NCBI RefSeq assembly: GCF_014062315.1
Contig: NZ_JACGLT010000016.1
Location: 1,625-65,624 of the forward strand
Length of the DNA stretch: 64,000 nt
Direction: 5' to 3'
Origin: Gelidibacter maritimus
GTDB lineage: Bacteria; Bacteroidota; Bacteroidia; Flavobacteriales; Flavobacteriaceae
Shown: piece by piece, positions 53,500-62,507 of the stretch
Layout: the number at the start of each line of letters is the position of its first letter
Numbering within the stretch: position 1 is the first letter of the stretch
Notes under the pieces: generated by a model
Seen by the model: only the letters and a program-made list of their open reading frames with translations
Databases searched by the model: none
Told to the model about the DNA's origin: nothing
Program-made: the position numbers and the translations under genes

Positions 53500-55920
53500 A
53501 TGAAATATTTTAAACTTCCACTGGCATTAGTGCTCACGTTAGTGGTTTTTTATGGTCTCAACAGCAAATTTGGCAGTACGCCGCCAATGGGCAAGTTCCT
53601 CAGTCCCAATCAAGGATTTTGGCAAAATGAGCAAGATGAAGACCTCAACACCACCATGCAAATAATTGGCCTGGAACACGAGGTCACTGTTCATTACGAC
53701 AAACATTTGATTCCGCATGTATTTGCGCAAAACAACCCCGATCTTTATCGTGCACAAGGTTATTTGACCGCCAAGCACCGCTTATGGCAGTTAGAATTTC
53801 AAACTTTTGCTGCTGGCGGACGCTTAGCAGAAATTTTAGGAGAACAAGCGCTGGACTATGATCGACAAGAGCGCCGACGGGGAATGGACTATGGCGCAGA
53901 AAAAGCGCTGCTAAAAATGCAGGAAGACCCTGAAACGCTAAGCTATATTGAAGCCTATCGTGATGGTGTAAATAGCTATATCAATGAGTTAGATCCTAAA
54001 GACTATCCAGTGGAATATAAATTACTGGACTACGCACCCGAGCCTTGGACCATAAAAAAAACAGCCTTGTTGCTGATGTATATGACCAAAATGCTGGCTG
54101 GGCGAGAGTCTGATCTGGAACACACCAATGCACTGGCAAAATTTGGAAAAAAGCGCTACGATCTGTTATATCCAGATTTTTATGATGTTAACGACCCTGT
54201 CATCCCGAAAGAAACCGACTGGGGCTTCATAAACATAGAGATGCCGGCAACCCCCGAAGGCCAAACTTCTTCAGACTCCATTTCCATTACAGAAACCATT
54301 GACAAACCCCATGCACAAAATGGAAGCAACAACTGGGCAGTTTCTGGAGAAAAGTCCTATTCTGGTCATCCTATTTTGGCCAATGACCCACATTTAAGCC
54401 TCAATCTTCCCGCCACCTGGTATGTCATGCAATTGGCAACGCCTGAACACAATAGCTATGGCGCCACCCTCCCTGGGGCATTGGGCATTATTTCGGGCTA
54501 CAACAACCATATCTCATGGGGCGAGACCAATGCTACCCGCGATGTAATTGATTGGTACAAAATTGAGTTCAAAGATGATAGCAGAAAAGAATATAAGCAT
54601 GATGGGCAATGGAAGAAAACCAAACAGCGGATTGAGGAAATCAAAATCCGAAATAGAGAAACTCTTTATGACACCATCATTTACACGCACCACGGTCCTG
54701 TTGCCTATGACCATAATTTTAAAGGCGATAATGTCAAAGCTGGATATGCCATGCAGTGGGTGGGACATATTGGTGGAAACAATCAGCGAACTTTTATAAA
54801 ATTAAATGAAGGAAAAAACTATGACGATTATCTCGATGCGCTTAAAACCTATACCGCTCCCGCCCAGAATTTTGTATTTGCCTCTACTGAAGGCGATATA
54901 GCCTTATGGATCCAAGGTCAATTTCCCAACAAATGGAAAGGACAAGGCAAATTTTTATTGGACGGCAGTAATCCGAAACATGATTGGCAGAGTTTTATTC
55001 CTCAAGAATTCAATGCCCATTCCAAAAACCCCGAGCGCGGTTTTGTAAGCTCTGCCAATCAGCATCCCGTTGATCCTTCCTACCCGTTTTATGTTTACAA
55101 CGATGGTTATGAAACCTATAGAAACCGGGTTATTAATGACTTTTTTAGATCTAAGGACAAATTTGACATTCAGGATTTCAAGGATTTACAGAATAATAAT
55201 TACAATTTAAAAGCGTCAGAGTTGTTATCTTATATTTATACTACTATGGATACTTCAACTTTGACTGACGAAGAAACGGACATTCTAAATATCATTAAGT
55301 CATGGGATTTCTATAGTGAAATAGATCAAATGGCTCCAAGCATTTGGGAAAGCTGGTGGACAAAGTTGGAGAAGATTGTCTGGGATGAATTTGATGCCGA
55401 TAGTTTGGCAATGCTAAAACCATACACCTATCAAACCATTTATATGCTTAAAAACCATCCACAGGACGAATTAATGGATATTCTGAGCACACCCAAAAAA
55501 GAAACTGCGCAAGACTTATTCTTGATCACTTTTAAGGAAACAGCAGAAGAACTGACGGAATGGAGAGCTGAACACGGCGACTATAAATGGGGACCATACA
55601 AAGCAACTTATGTGGGCCATTTGTTACAAGCTTTACCCGCTTTTTCACGTTTTGACCTAAATATTGGCGGCGATTATAATACCGTTAATGCCGCTTCAAA
55701 AAACCACGGTCCTTCTTGGCGAATGATTGTAGAAATGACCTCGCCTCCAACCGGCTATGGTATTTATCCAGGTGGGCAGTCCGGTAACCCCGGCAGCAAA
55801 TATTATGACAATTTCATCGACCGATGGGCTGCGGGAGACTATATGGACTTGTTGTTTATGCAAGACCAACAAGACACTCAAGACATTATTGCAAGTCAAA
55901 CCCTAACTCCAAAACAATGA
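53500..55920 (+). CDS. Penicillin-acylase-family (Ntn) hydrolase
   Basis: 806 residues with an N-terminal hydrophobic signal/anchor. The family matures by self-cleavage before a Ser that becomes the N-terminal nucleophile. Here that is Ser276 in NGSNNWAVSG, preceded by the alpha subunit (AQGYLTAKHRLWQLEFQ). NDPHLSLNLPATWYVM and LPGALGIISGYNNHISWGETNA (in part) follow in the beta subunit, as does THHGPV. Relatives cleave amide bonds in beta-lactams, acyl-homoserine lactones or N-acyl amino acids. The substrate here is unknown. It overlaps the next gene by 4 nt. Confidence 0.92.
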   Translation: MKYFKLPLALVLTLVVFYGLNSKFGSTPPMGKFLSPNQGFWQNEQDEDLNTTMQIIGLEHEVTVHYDKHLIPHVFAQNNPDLYRAQGYLTAKHRLWQLEFQTFAAGGRLAEILGEQALDYDRQERRRGMDYGAEKALLKMQEDPETLSYIEAYRDGVNSYINELDPKDYPVEYKLLDYAPEPWTIKKTALLLMYMTKMLAGRESDLEHTNALAKFGKKRYDLLYPDFYDVNDPVIPKETDWGFINIEMPATPEGQTSSDSISITETIDKPHAQNGSNNWAVSGEKSYSGHPILANDPHLSLNLPATWYVMQLATPEHNSYGATLPGALGIISGYNNHISWGETNATRDVIDWYKIEFKDDSRKEYKHDGQWKKTKQRIEEIKIRNRETLYDTIIYTHHGPVAYDHNFKGDNVKAGYAMQWVGHIGGNNQRTFIKLNEGKNYDDYLDALKTYTAPAQNFVFASTEGDIALWIQGQFPNKWKGQGKFLLDGSNPKHDWQSFIPQEFNAHSKNPERGFVSSANQHPVDPSYPFYVYNDGYETYRNRVINDFFRSKDKFDIQDFKDLQNNNYNLKASELLSYIYTTMDTSTLTDEETDILNIIKSWDFYSEIDQMAPSIWESWWTKLEKIVWDEFDADSLAMLKPYTYQTIYMLKNHPQDELMDILSTPKKETAQDLFLITFKETAEELTEWRAEHGDYKWGPYKATYVGHLLQALPAFSRFDLNIGGDYNTVNAASKNHGPSWRMIVEMTSPPTGYGIYPGGQSGNPGSKYYDNFIDRWAAGDYMDLLFMQDQQDTQDIIASQTLTPKQ

Positions 55921-56270
55921 AAAAGAATTTTATCAATTTTATAGTCACCTTGATCATTGCCCTTATCCTATCTCAATTCTTGCCTTGGTGGCACGTGATG
56001 GTCGCAGGTTTTGTTTCTGCCCTATTTTTTAGCTTAAATCGTACTGCAGTATTTTTTATTCCTTTTATTGCTATTTTTCTATTCTGGATAGCATATGCCT
56101 TTTGGTTGAGCCAAGCGAATGATTTTATATTAGCCGAGAAGATTGCCGTGCTATTACCTTTGGCCGGTAGCTGGTTGGCATTGCTTTTGGTTACAGGCCT
56201 TATCGGTGGTTTTTCGGCAGGAATTGCCGCCATCTTGGGAAAACAATGTCGTATGCTGGTCAAACGATAG
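55917..56270 (+). CDS. Small integral membrane protein
   Basis: The start is the ATG at 55917, overlapping the acylase stop (ATGA). The longer upstream frame lies inside that gene. 117 residues with four hydrophobic segments (about 5-20, 26-38, 42-62, 75-105). The layout resembles small conserved membrane proteins common in this family of bacteria. No motif points to a function. Coupled translation with the acylase suggests joint expression. Confidence 0.75.
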   Translation: MKKNFINFIVTLIIALILSQFLPWWHVMVAGFVSALFFSLNRTAVFFIPFIAIFLFWIAYAFWLSQANDFILAEKIAVLLPLAGSWLALLLVTGLIGGFSAGIAAILGKQCRMLVKR

Positions 56271-56303
56271 AGCGTAATTATTTACATAAAAAACCGAACA
56301 GTT

Positions 56304-56717
56304 ATGAAAAGCCTTTTAATAGTTATTCTGCTGCCTTTATTCGCATTAAATATCCAAATCAACTCCAACAATTTCGTTGGCAAGTGGGTTGGTGACGACA
56401 AGAACACGGTTGGTACGATTATTTTTGATAAGGATGGTTATGCGGCTTTTGAAATTGACGAACAATTAATTGGGGGAAAGGAGTTTGTGTTACATGGTAA
56501 AAAAGGCCAAATGACCTACAGCATAAATAAAGAAACCAAACCCTTTCAAATTGATTTCACACTTACAAAACTCGCTTCAGGTGAACAAAAAACCATATTG
56601 GCAATTGCCGAATTTATAAATGCCGATGTTATCAATTTTGCTGTTTCCTTTGATAACATCAGACCAACATCATTTGACGACGGCAATGGCATCATCTTGA
56701 CTCGTGATAAACCATGA
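56304..56717 (+). CDS. Small exported protein of unknown function
   Basis: 137 residues with an N-terminal signal peptide (about 1-18, no lipobox Cys). The mature part begins NNFVGKWVGDDKNTVGTIIF and continues as beta strands. The G-K-W near the N-terminus is like that in small lipocalin-type proteins, but similarity is not proven. It follows the small membrane protein by 33 nt on the same strand and may belong to the acylase transcript. Confidence 0.7.
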   Translation: MKSLLIVILLPLFALNIQINSNNFVGKWVGDDKNTVGTIIFDKDGYAAFEIDEQLIGGKEFVLHGKKGQMTYSINKETKPFQIDFTLTKLASGEQKTILAIAEFINADVINFAVSFDNIRPTSFDDGNGIILTRDKP

Positions 56718-56946
56718 CCACAGATACATGACCACAGATAAAAGAATTATTTTCTGGAAATTAATAGTCCTTATTGTATTTATTGACAACAGCTTACCAT
56801 TATCCCACAGCAACTTCAGATATATAAGCACCAAATTAATCTAACTTGAGCGGATAAGAGCGTCAATTTTTACCAGTCCCACATTAGAATCTTCTCGTCC
56901 TTAAAAAAAAGATGCACTAAAACACCTTTTGTATACTATTTGGCAC

Positions 56947-56954
56947 TATCTTTG
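56947..56954 (+). promoter_or_regulatory. Promoter -7 element of the cold-shock gene
   Basis: TATCTTTG, an exact TAnnTTTG match 36 nt before the start codon. The nearest TTTG upstream (56928-56931) is only 15 nt away, so the -33 is weak. The leader is short and A+T-rich. Confidence 0.5.
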
Positions 56955-56990
56955 AATTATTATATACAATTAATTTAATATTTTATTACA

Positions 56991-57182
56991 ATGAGTAAAG
57001 GAACAGTAAAATTTTTCAACGATGCTAAAGGCTTCGGTTTTATCGTAGAAGAAGGAAACAACAAAGAACATTTTGTTCACATTTCAGGATTAATCGACGA
57101 GATTCGTGAAGGCGATGAAGTTGAATTCGATCTTACAGAAGGAAAAAAAGGATTAAACGCAGTTAACGTAAAAGTTATCTAA
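56991..57182 (+). CDS. Cold-shock protein (CspA family)
   Basis: A single-stranded nucleic-acid-binding RNA chaperone of 63 residues, one cold-shock domain. RNP1 is KGFGFIVEE, RNP2 is HFVHIS, and the N-terminus GTVKFFNDAKG is standard. It is a single gene with its own promoter and terminator. The leader (about 30 nt) is too short for the long cold-sensing 5' UTR of E. coli cspA, so that control is unlikely here. Confidence 0.95.
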   Translation: MSKGTVKFFNDAKGFGFIVEEGNNKEHFVHISGLIDEIREGDEVEFDLTEGKKGLNAVNVKVI

Positions 57183-57204
57183 TATATAAGCTTTTTTAAA
57201 TGAT

Positions 57205-57237
57205 AAAGCCCCGCAACTGATGTTGTGGGGCTTTTTG
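57205..57237 (+). terminator. Terminator of the cold-shock gene
   Basis: AAAGCCCCGCAAC pairs with GTTGTGGGGCTTT around a TGAT loop (one G-T pair), followed by a T-run. Confidence 0.85.
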
Positions 57238-57270
57238 TTTATGGAAATTTATCGCTAAAGAAGCAACATA

Positions 57271-57303
57271 AAAAAAGGCTTGAAACATATTGCTCCAAGC
57301 CTT
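57271..57303 (-). terminator. Terminator of ndk
   Basis: On the minus strand AAGGCTTG (57303-57296) pairs with CAAGCCTT (57282-57275), followed by a T-run. It lies 24 nt past the ndk stop. Confidence 0.8.
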
Positions 57304-57326
57304 ATATATGCAAAAGGTTCTAATCC

Positions 57327-57746
57327 TTAAAACATCTCTCTTCCAGCAAAATGGAATGCGCTTTCAATAGCAGCATTCTCATCACTGTCACTTCCATGAA
57401 CGGCATTTTCGCCAATAGAAGCTGCATAGAGTTTACGGATGGTGCCTTCCGCTGCATCAGCAGGGTTTGTAGAACCAATCAAGGTTCTGAAATCTTCAAC
57501 AGCATTGTCTTTTTCTAAAACAGCAGCCACAATCGGTCCGCGTGTCATATATTCTACCAATTCGCCGTAGAAAGGTCTTTCGCTGTGAACAGCATAAAAT
57601 TCCTTGGCATCAGCAGTAGTCATCTGAGTTAATTTTAAGGCTACAATTTTAAAGCCCGAAGCACTGATTTTATCCAAGATTGCGCCAATGTGTCCTTTTT
57701 CGACGGCATCTGGCTTTAGCATTGTAAACGTTCTATTAGTTGTCAT
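57327..57746 (-). CDS. ndk: Nucleoside diphosphate kinase
   Basis: Exchanges the terminal phosphate between nucleoside di- and triphosphates. 139 residues, full length. [17 protein letters not shown] at the start, [20 protein letters not shown] in the middle, and the phosphate-accepting His117 in [12 protein letters not shown]. The tail FHFAGREMF is usual in Bacteroidota. A single gene, convergent with cspA, with its own terminator. Confidence 0.97.
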   Translation of the reverse strand: MTTNRTFTMLKPDAVEKGHIGAILDKISASGFKIVALKLTQMTTADAKEFYAVHSERPFYGELVEYMTRGPIVAAVLEKDNAVEDFRTLIGSTNPADAAEGTIRKLYAASIGENAVHGSDSDENAAIESAFHFAGREMF

Positions 57747-57789
57747 ATTTATAATTTAATTAATTCTGATTTATATTAGGGATTAGGTA

Positions 57790-57905
57790 TGGTCTTGGCT
57801 CTTGATTCATTGTTCTTTATTCTTTATTCTATTTTCCTTATCCTTGGCTCATCCTCTTGATTCTTGATTCTTAGTACGTAATTCTTTATTCCTAACACTC
57901 AATTC
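57790..57905. repeat. T-rich ATTCTT/CTTGATTC low-complexity tract
   Basis: Between divergent ndk and nrnA lies a pyrimidine-rich stretch made of repeated ATTCTT, TTGATTC and TTTATTC words. A similar short tract occurs near 30308-30332. It may be an interspersed sequence or slipped-strand repeat. No gene is present. Confidence 0.4.
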
Positions 57906-57981
57906 TCACAAGTCATCCATAAATTTCGTGCAAAAGTAAGGCATTTATAACTAAAACCATAATATGAAACTTAAAAAATTG

Positions 57982-57989
57982 TATCTTCG
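57982..57989 (+). promoter_or_regulatory. Probable nrnA promoter -7 element
   Basis: TATCTTCG, one mismatch to TAnnTTTG, followed by CACGCT, lies 7 nt before the start codon. Transcription would begin at or next to the ATG, so a leaderless mRNA is predicted. No -33 match was seen. Confidence 0.4.
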
Positions 57990-57995
57990 CACGCT

Positions 57996-59012
57996 ATGAC
58001 CGAACACGATATTAAAGAAATTAAGGCCTTACTAATTGCGCCAAAACAGATCGTCATTGTACCACATAAAAATCCTGATGGAGATGCCATGGGCTCTACT
58101 TTGGGACTCTATCATTATCTTATAAAGAACAATCATAAAGCAACGGTTATTGCACCAAATGATTATCCGGATTTTTTGAAATGGCTTCCGGGCCAAGACA
58201 ATGTAGTCATTTATGAATCTGATCGATCTCATGCAGAAAACCTTATAGAAAAGGCTGATCTTATATTTACCTTAGATTTTAATGCTCTGCATCGTGCTGG
58301 CGAAATGGAAACGCCTTTAAGCAATTCTGAAGCCGTAAAAATCATGATTGACCATCACCAACAACCGGACTCTTATGCCGAATATATGTTTAGCGATGTG
58401 TCCATGAGTTCCACGTGCGAGATGGTGTATCGTTTTATAGATATGCTTGGTGATAAAGGGACTATTAATGAACAAATTGCCACATGTCTTTATACTGGAA
58501 TTCTAACAGATACAGGATCATTTAGATTTCCATCGTCTACCAGTACTACACATTTGGTAGCTGCCGATTTAATTGATAGAGGTGCCAATCATTCCGACAT
58601 ATATAATTCCATTTACGATACCAATAGTTATGAACGCTTACAACTATTAGGTGTTGCGCTCAAAAACCTCAGAGTCATCCCGGAATATAGAACAGCTTAT
58701 ATCACGCTTTCACAAGAAGAGCTGAACGCATCCAATTTTAAGAAAGGAGACACCGAAGGTTTTGTAAACTACGGCCTTTCAATCAAAAATGTAGTTTTTG
58801 CGGTCATCTTTATTGAGCACAAACAAGAAGGTATCGTTAAAATATCATTCCGTAGTGAGGGGTCATTTTCGGTCAACGAATTCTCACGACAAAACTTTGG
58901 AGGTGGTGGGCACACCAATGCAGCGGGTGGCAAAAGTGACCTCAGTTTAAACGATACTGTTGAAAAATTTATTAGTATATTACCACGCTATAAAAACACC
59001 CTTATCTCATGA
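57996..59012 (+). CDS. nrnA: NrnA-type oligoribonuclease / pAp phosphatase (DHH family)
   Basis: Degrades very short RNAs (nanoRNA) and dephosphorylates pAp. 338 residues. The DHH domain has HKNPDGDAMGST (24-35), TLDFNALHRAGE, MIDHHQQPDSYAEYMF and YTGILTDTGSFRF. The C-terminal DHHA1 domain carries FGGGGHTNAAGG. All metal-binding positions are present. It overlaps gldI by 4 nt (ATGA), and the pair nrnA-gldI with a PPIase next is a usual flavobacterial arrangement. Confidence 0.92.
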   Translation: MTEHDIKEIKALLIAPKQIVIVPHKNPDGDAMGSTLGLYHYLIKNNHKATVIAPNDYPDFLKWLPGQDNVVIYESDRSHAENLIEKADLIFTLDFNALHRAGEMETPLSNSEAVKIMIDHHQQPDSYAEYMFSDVSMSSTCEMVYRFIDMLGDKGTINEQIATCLYTGILTDTGSFRFPSSTSTTHLVAADLIDRGANHSDIYNSIYDTNSYERLQLLGVALKNLRVIPEYRTAYITLSQEELNASNFKKGDTEGFVNYGLSIKNVVFAVIFIEHKQEGIVKISFRSEGSFSVNEFSRQNFGGGGHTNAAGGKSDLSLNDTVEKFISILPRYKNTLIS

Positions 59013-59557
59013 CCAGAGCCATTTTACTCATTCTTGTCCTAACCTTTAGCGTCAGCGGCTGTAAGTCTCCCGAAGCCAGAAGACCAATTTCACAAAAATC
59101 GGGTTCGTTCATAAAAATATCAGCAGAACGGAATAAAAAACTCTATGCTGAAGAGTCCGAACAGATTAAAAACATCATAAAAAAAGATACTTCAAAAACC
59201 TATTTCGCTTCAGAAAGTGGTTTCTGGTATTACTATAATACCAAAGTTGAGAAAGATACCATTACCCCTAATTTTGGTGATATTGTCAATTTTGATTACG
59301 ACGTCAAGGACTTCAATGGCAATGCCATCTATTCTGATGATGACATCCATCCGCGTGATTATGCCATGGATCAGGAGGAAATATTTACGGGACTTAGAGA
59401 AGGATTAAAATTGATGAAACCGGGTGAAACCGTTACCTTTTTATTTCCATCCCAAAAAGCTTATGGTTACTATGGTGACAAAAACAAAATTGGCACCAAC
59501 ACTCCAGTCATCTGCGAAGTGACCGTAAATTCAATAATTCAAAACCAAAACGATTAA
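59009..59557 (+). CDS. gldI: Gliding-motility lipoprotein GldI (FKBP-like)
   Basis: 182 residues. A lipoprotein signal ends VSGC (Cys18). The C-terminal half is an FKBP-type isomerase domain: NFGDIVNFDYDVKDFNGNAIYS (in part), IFTGLREGLKLMKPGETVTF, and PSQKAYGYYGDKNKIGTNTPV. GldI is needed for gliding in Flavobacterium johnsoniae and is linked to assembly of the type IX secretion/gliding machinery. Whether this organism glides cannot be judged from this gene alone. It overlaps nrnA by 4 nt and is 4 nt from the next PPIase gene. Confidence 0.92.
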   Translation: MTRAILLILVLTFSVSGCKSPEARRPISQKSGSFIKISAERNKKLYAEESEQIKNIIKKDTSKTYFASESGFWYYYNTKVEKDTITPNFGDIVNFDYDVKDFNGNAIYSDDDIHPRDYAMDQEEIFTGLREGLKLMKPGETVTFLFPSQKAYGYYGDKNKIGTNTPVICEVTVNSIIQNQND

Positions 59558-59561
59558 AACT

Positions 59562-60725
59562 ATGCGATTGATTAAAAAGGCATTTGGCCTCCTATTACTA
59601 ATGCTTCTTGTATCGGCAACGGCCTGCAAGGACAAATATCCAGATTTAGAAGATGGATTGTACACAGAAATTATCACCAATAAAGGAACCATGGTCCTCC
59701 GTTTGGAATACCAAAAAGCTCCTGTAACAGTGGCAAATTTCGTTTCTTTGGCCGAAGGTACCAACACGCTTGTGGACAGTGCCTACATTGGTAAAAAATT
59801 CTACAACGGATTGATTTTTCACAGAATTATTGACGAATTCATGATCCAAGGTGGTGACCCTACGGGAACTGGCAGTGGCAGCCCAGGATATAAATTCAAC
59901 AACGAAGTTTCACAGGATCTGTTGCACGACAAGTTGGGCACGCTTTCCATGGCTAATTCAGGGCCCAACACTAACGGAAGCCAGTTTTTTATTACGGAAG
60001 GTCCAACACCAAATTTAGATGGTGCCTACAATGTTTTTGGATATTTGGTAATGGGAGAAGATGTGTTGCATACATTGGCGGGTGTGGAAACCTCAAAGCC
60101 TGGCGACAAACCCGTAGAAGATGTGGTTATGGAAGAAGTTAACATCATCAGAAAAGGAAAAGATGCCAAAAACTTTAATGCTCCAGTCGTTTTCAAAGAT
60201 CATTTTGCTGAGGCTGAAAAAGCGGAAAAAGAACGTGTGGCTAAAGAGGAAGAAGCACAGCGAATCAGAGCTGAGAAAAGTGCCGCTGCGGCAGCTGACA
60301 TGAAGCCTGCATTGGAAACTTACGAAGGCAAATCAAAGACCTTGGCTTCTGGATTAAAAATGTTTAACATCACCAAAGGTTCCGGTGCTAAACCAAGAAC
60401 TGGCCAAACCGTAAAATTGAATTACGAAGGTTATTATACTGATGGACGTTTGTTTGATAGTAATGTAAAAAGCGTTGAGGAGCATTACGGCATGTACAAT
60501 GAGCAAAAAGACCAAGCGCAAATGTACAATCCAATGCCAATGCAAATTAGTCCGGATGCTCAAATGATCCCTGGATTTAAGGAGGCGGTCAATCAGATGC
60601 AAGTTGGCGATAAATCATTCTTTTATCTGCCATCACATTTGGCTTATGGCGAACGTGGAAATCGTGTGATTCCACCTAATACAGATTTGATTTTCATCAT
60701 TGAAATGGTAGAAATCCAAGAATAA
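59562..60725 (+). CDS. Lipoprotein PPIase with fused cyclophilin and FKBP domains
   Basis: 387 residues. A lipoprotein signal ends SATAC (Cys22). A cyclophilin domain (about 33-205) shows FYNGLIFHRIIDEFMIQGGD, NGSQFFITEGPTPNLDGAYNVFG (in part) and VMGEDVL. A lysine/glutamate/alanine-rich linker (about 215-250, likely coiled) leads to an FKBP domain (about 265-387) with VKLNYEGYYTDGRLFDS, MIPGFKEAVNQMQVGDKSFF and LAYGERGNRVIPPNTDLIF. It has two isomerase folds on one envelope lipoprotein. It starts 4 nt after gldI, so it is probably a folding helper for exported proteins alongside GldI. Confidence 0.93.
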   Translation: MRLIKKAFGLLLLMLLVSATACKDKYPDLEDGLYTEIITNKGTMVLRLEYQKAPVTVANFVSLAEGTNTLVDSAYIGKKFYNGLIFHRIIDEFMIQGGDPTGTGSGSPGYKFNNEVSQDLLHDKLGTLSMANSGPNTNGSQFFITEGPTPNLDGAYNVFGYLVMGEDVLHTLAGVETSKPGDKPVEDVVMEEVNIIRKGKDAKNFNAPVVFKDHFAEAEKAEKERVAKEEEAQRIRAEKSAAAAADMKPALETYEGKSKTLASGLKMFNITKGSGAKPRTGQTVKLNYEGYYTDGRLFDSNVKSVEEHYGMYNEQKDQAQMYNPMPMQISPDAQMIPGFKEAVNQMQVGDKSFFYLPSHLAYGERGNRVIPPNTDLIFIIEMVEIQE

Positions 60726-60787
60726 AATTATAAAGCTCACTGTTTGGCGACAGGCAGGCAAAATCCAATCTTTAGAAATTGGAAAAC

Positions 60788-60826
60788 AAAAAAGCAGCGT
60801 TGAAAAATTTCAACGCTGCTTTTTTT
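60788..60826. terminator. Strong terminator after the PPIase gene
   Basis: AAAAAAGCAGCGTTGAAA (60788-60805) pairs perfectly with TTTCAACGCTGCTTTTTT (60808-60825). A-run and T-run on the two sides make it bidirectional, so it can also stop pepD transcripts coming from the other strand. Confidence 0.9.
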
Positions 60827-60882
60827 ATATACTCTCTTAGCTCAGAGTAATTTTAAAATAATAACTTGTCTTATTGCTCCCC

Positions 60883-62343
60883 TTACTTTTTAGGGATATG
60901 CTTCAAAATCTCCAATACAAATTTCCAATATTTCTGCGTCGATGAAATCTGGGCACGTTCATCAGGCGAATGCGCGCCTTTAATATTAGGACCAAAACTG
61001 ATCATGTCCATCTCTGGATAATTCTGACCTAAAATCCCACATTCCAATCCAGCATGACAAGCCGCAACATGGGCTTCCTTACCATTCAAATCCTTATACA
61101 ATTTTGATAACACCTTTAAAATCGCCGAATCCATATTAGGTTTCCATCCAGGATAATCACCATCAAATTCCACCTCACAGCCAGTCAATTCAAAGGTGGC
61201 ACGTAGCATATTGGCCAAATCCCATTTTGAAGATTCCACGGACGATCGTGTTAGGCACATAATTTTGATGTCGCCATCCTTTACAATTACTCGTGCAATA
61301 TTATTTGAGGTTTCCACTAAGTCAGGAATATCAGGGCTCATTCTATAAACCCCATTACAGGCGGCATAAAGCGCTCGCGTCAAACCTTCCTGAACTCCTA
61401 AGTCCATCATCATCTTTGGAGTTTCTGTTTTGCTGATCTCTATTATCAGATGAGGCTCCAAAGTTTTAAACTCGGTTTTGATATCGTTTATGACCTCCTC
61501 CATTTCGGTTTCAAATGCTGCGGAATTCATCGTATCAACCGCTACAATGGCATTGCTTTCTCTCGGAATGGCATTGCGAAGACTACCGCCATCGATTTCA
61601 GAAATACGCAATCCGAAGTTTTCAAATCCATCAAATAGCAAACGGTTCATCAACTTATTGGCATTTCCAAATCCTTTATGGATATCCATCCCTGAATGTC
61701 CACCTTGCAACCCCTTTACGGTGATTTGATACCCTGTTTTAAACTCAGGCGTTTCTTCTTCCTGATAGGTTCTTGTTGCCGTAACGTCAACGCCTCCTGC
61801 ACATCCAACACCAATTTCATCATCCTCTTCGGTATCGAGGTTCAAAAGGATATCGCCTTGCAACAATCCGCCCTCCAAACCCTTGGCTCCGGTCATTCCT
61901 GTTTCTTCATCAATCGTGAATAAAGCTTCAAGAGCAGGGTGTGGAATGTCAGTACTTTCTAAAATCGCCATAATGGTGGCCACTCCCAACCCATTGTCCG
62001 CACCAAGCGTCGTTCCCTTCGCCTTAACCCAATCGCCATCTATATACATCTCGATGCCTTGGGTATCAAAATCAAATTTGGTGTCATTATTCTTTTGGTG
62101 CACCATATCCAAATGCGATTGCATCACCACCGTCTGACGGTCCTCCATACCTGCAGTGGACGGTTTTCTGATGATGACATTCCCTACTTTATCTTCAAAA
62201 GTTTCAAGTCCCAATTTCTGTCCGAAATCTTTCATAAACGCAATTACCCGCTCTTCATTTTTCGAAGGTCGTGGCACAGCATTTAAATCGGCGAATTTAT
62301 TCCAAAGCACGTTAGGTTCTAATTGTCTTATTTCTTTATTCAT
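60883..62343 (-). CDS. pepD: Aminoacyl-histidine dipeptidase (PepD, M20 family)
   Basis: A cytoplasmic zinc dipeptidase (beta-Ala-His and other Xaa-His dipeptides). 486 residues, full length. Landmarks are VVMQSHLDMVHQKN (metal-binding His and Asp), LGADNGLGVATIMAIL, ALFTIDEETGMTGAKGL (catalytic Glu), GLQGGHSGMDIHKGFGNA (dimerisation domain) and HAACHAGLECGIL near the C-terminus. It is a single gene divergent from the DUF3810 gene. Together with the S9 peptidases it points to active peptide use. Confidence 0.95.
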   Translation of the reverse strand: MNKEIRQLEPNVLWNKFADLNAVPRPSKNEERVIAFMKDFGQKLGLETFEDKVGNVIIRKPSTAGMEDRQTVVMQSHLDMVHQKNNDTKFDFDTQGIEMYIDGDWVKAKGTTLGADNGLGVATIMAILESTDIPHPALEALFTIDEETGMTGAKGLEGGLLQGDILLNLDTEEDDEIGVGCAGGVDVTATRTYQEEETPEFKTGYQITVKGLQGGHSGMDIHKGFGNANKLMNRLLFDGFENFGLRISEIDGGSLRNAIPRESNAIVAVDTMNSAAFETEMEEVINDIKTEFKTLEPHLIIEISKTETPKMMMDLGVQEGLTRALYAACNGVYRMSPDIPDLVETSNNIARVIVKDGDIKIMCLTRSSVESSKWDLANMLRATFELTGCEVEFDGDYPGWKPNMDSAILKVLSKLYKDLNGKEAHVAACHAGLECGILGQNYPEMDMISFGPNIKGAHSPDERAQISSTQKYWKFVLEILKHIPKK

Positions 62344-62455
62344 ATATAGAAGTTTATTGTTTTTTTATGGCCATATGGAATTCGCAATTTTTCATTCGTG
62401 CTTGTGGCCGAATTTTGGTCATGCCCATTTCATACGTCCATTTTATGTTGTTCTA

Positions 62456-62486
62456 CAAAGGTAGGGATTCATGTATGTTATATAAA
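62456..62486 (-). promoter_or_regulatory. pepD promoter
   Basis: On the minus strand, TTTA (62486-62483), a 19-nt spacer and TACCTTTG (62463-62456). The same -33/-7 pair and spacing occur at the CBS-like gene. The leader is about 105 nt, longer than most in this window. Confidence 0.6.
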
Positions 62487-62495
62487 ACTATTTTC

Positions 62496-62503
62496 TATTT
62501 TTG
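62496..62503 (+). promoter_or_regulatory. Promoter -7 element of the DUF3810 gene (leaderless)
   Basis: TATTTTTG, an exact TAnnTTTG match, ends 4 nt before the start ATG at 62508. Transcription should start at the ATG, giving a leaderless mRNA. No clear -33 was seen at the expected place. Confidence 0.5.
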
Positions 62504-62507
62504 AGCC

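Noticed and set aside
56955-56990. Cold-sensing 5' UTR for the cold-shock gene
   Set aside because: The predicted leader is about 30 nt, far shorter than the structured leader of E. coli cspA.
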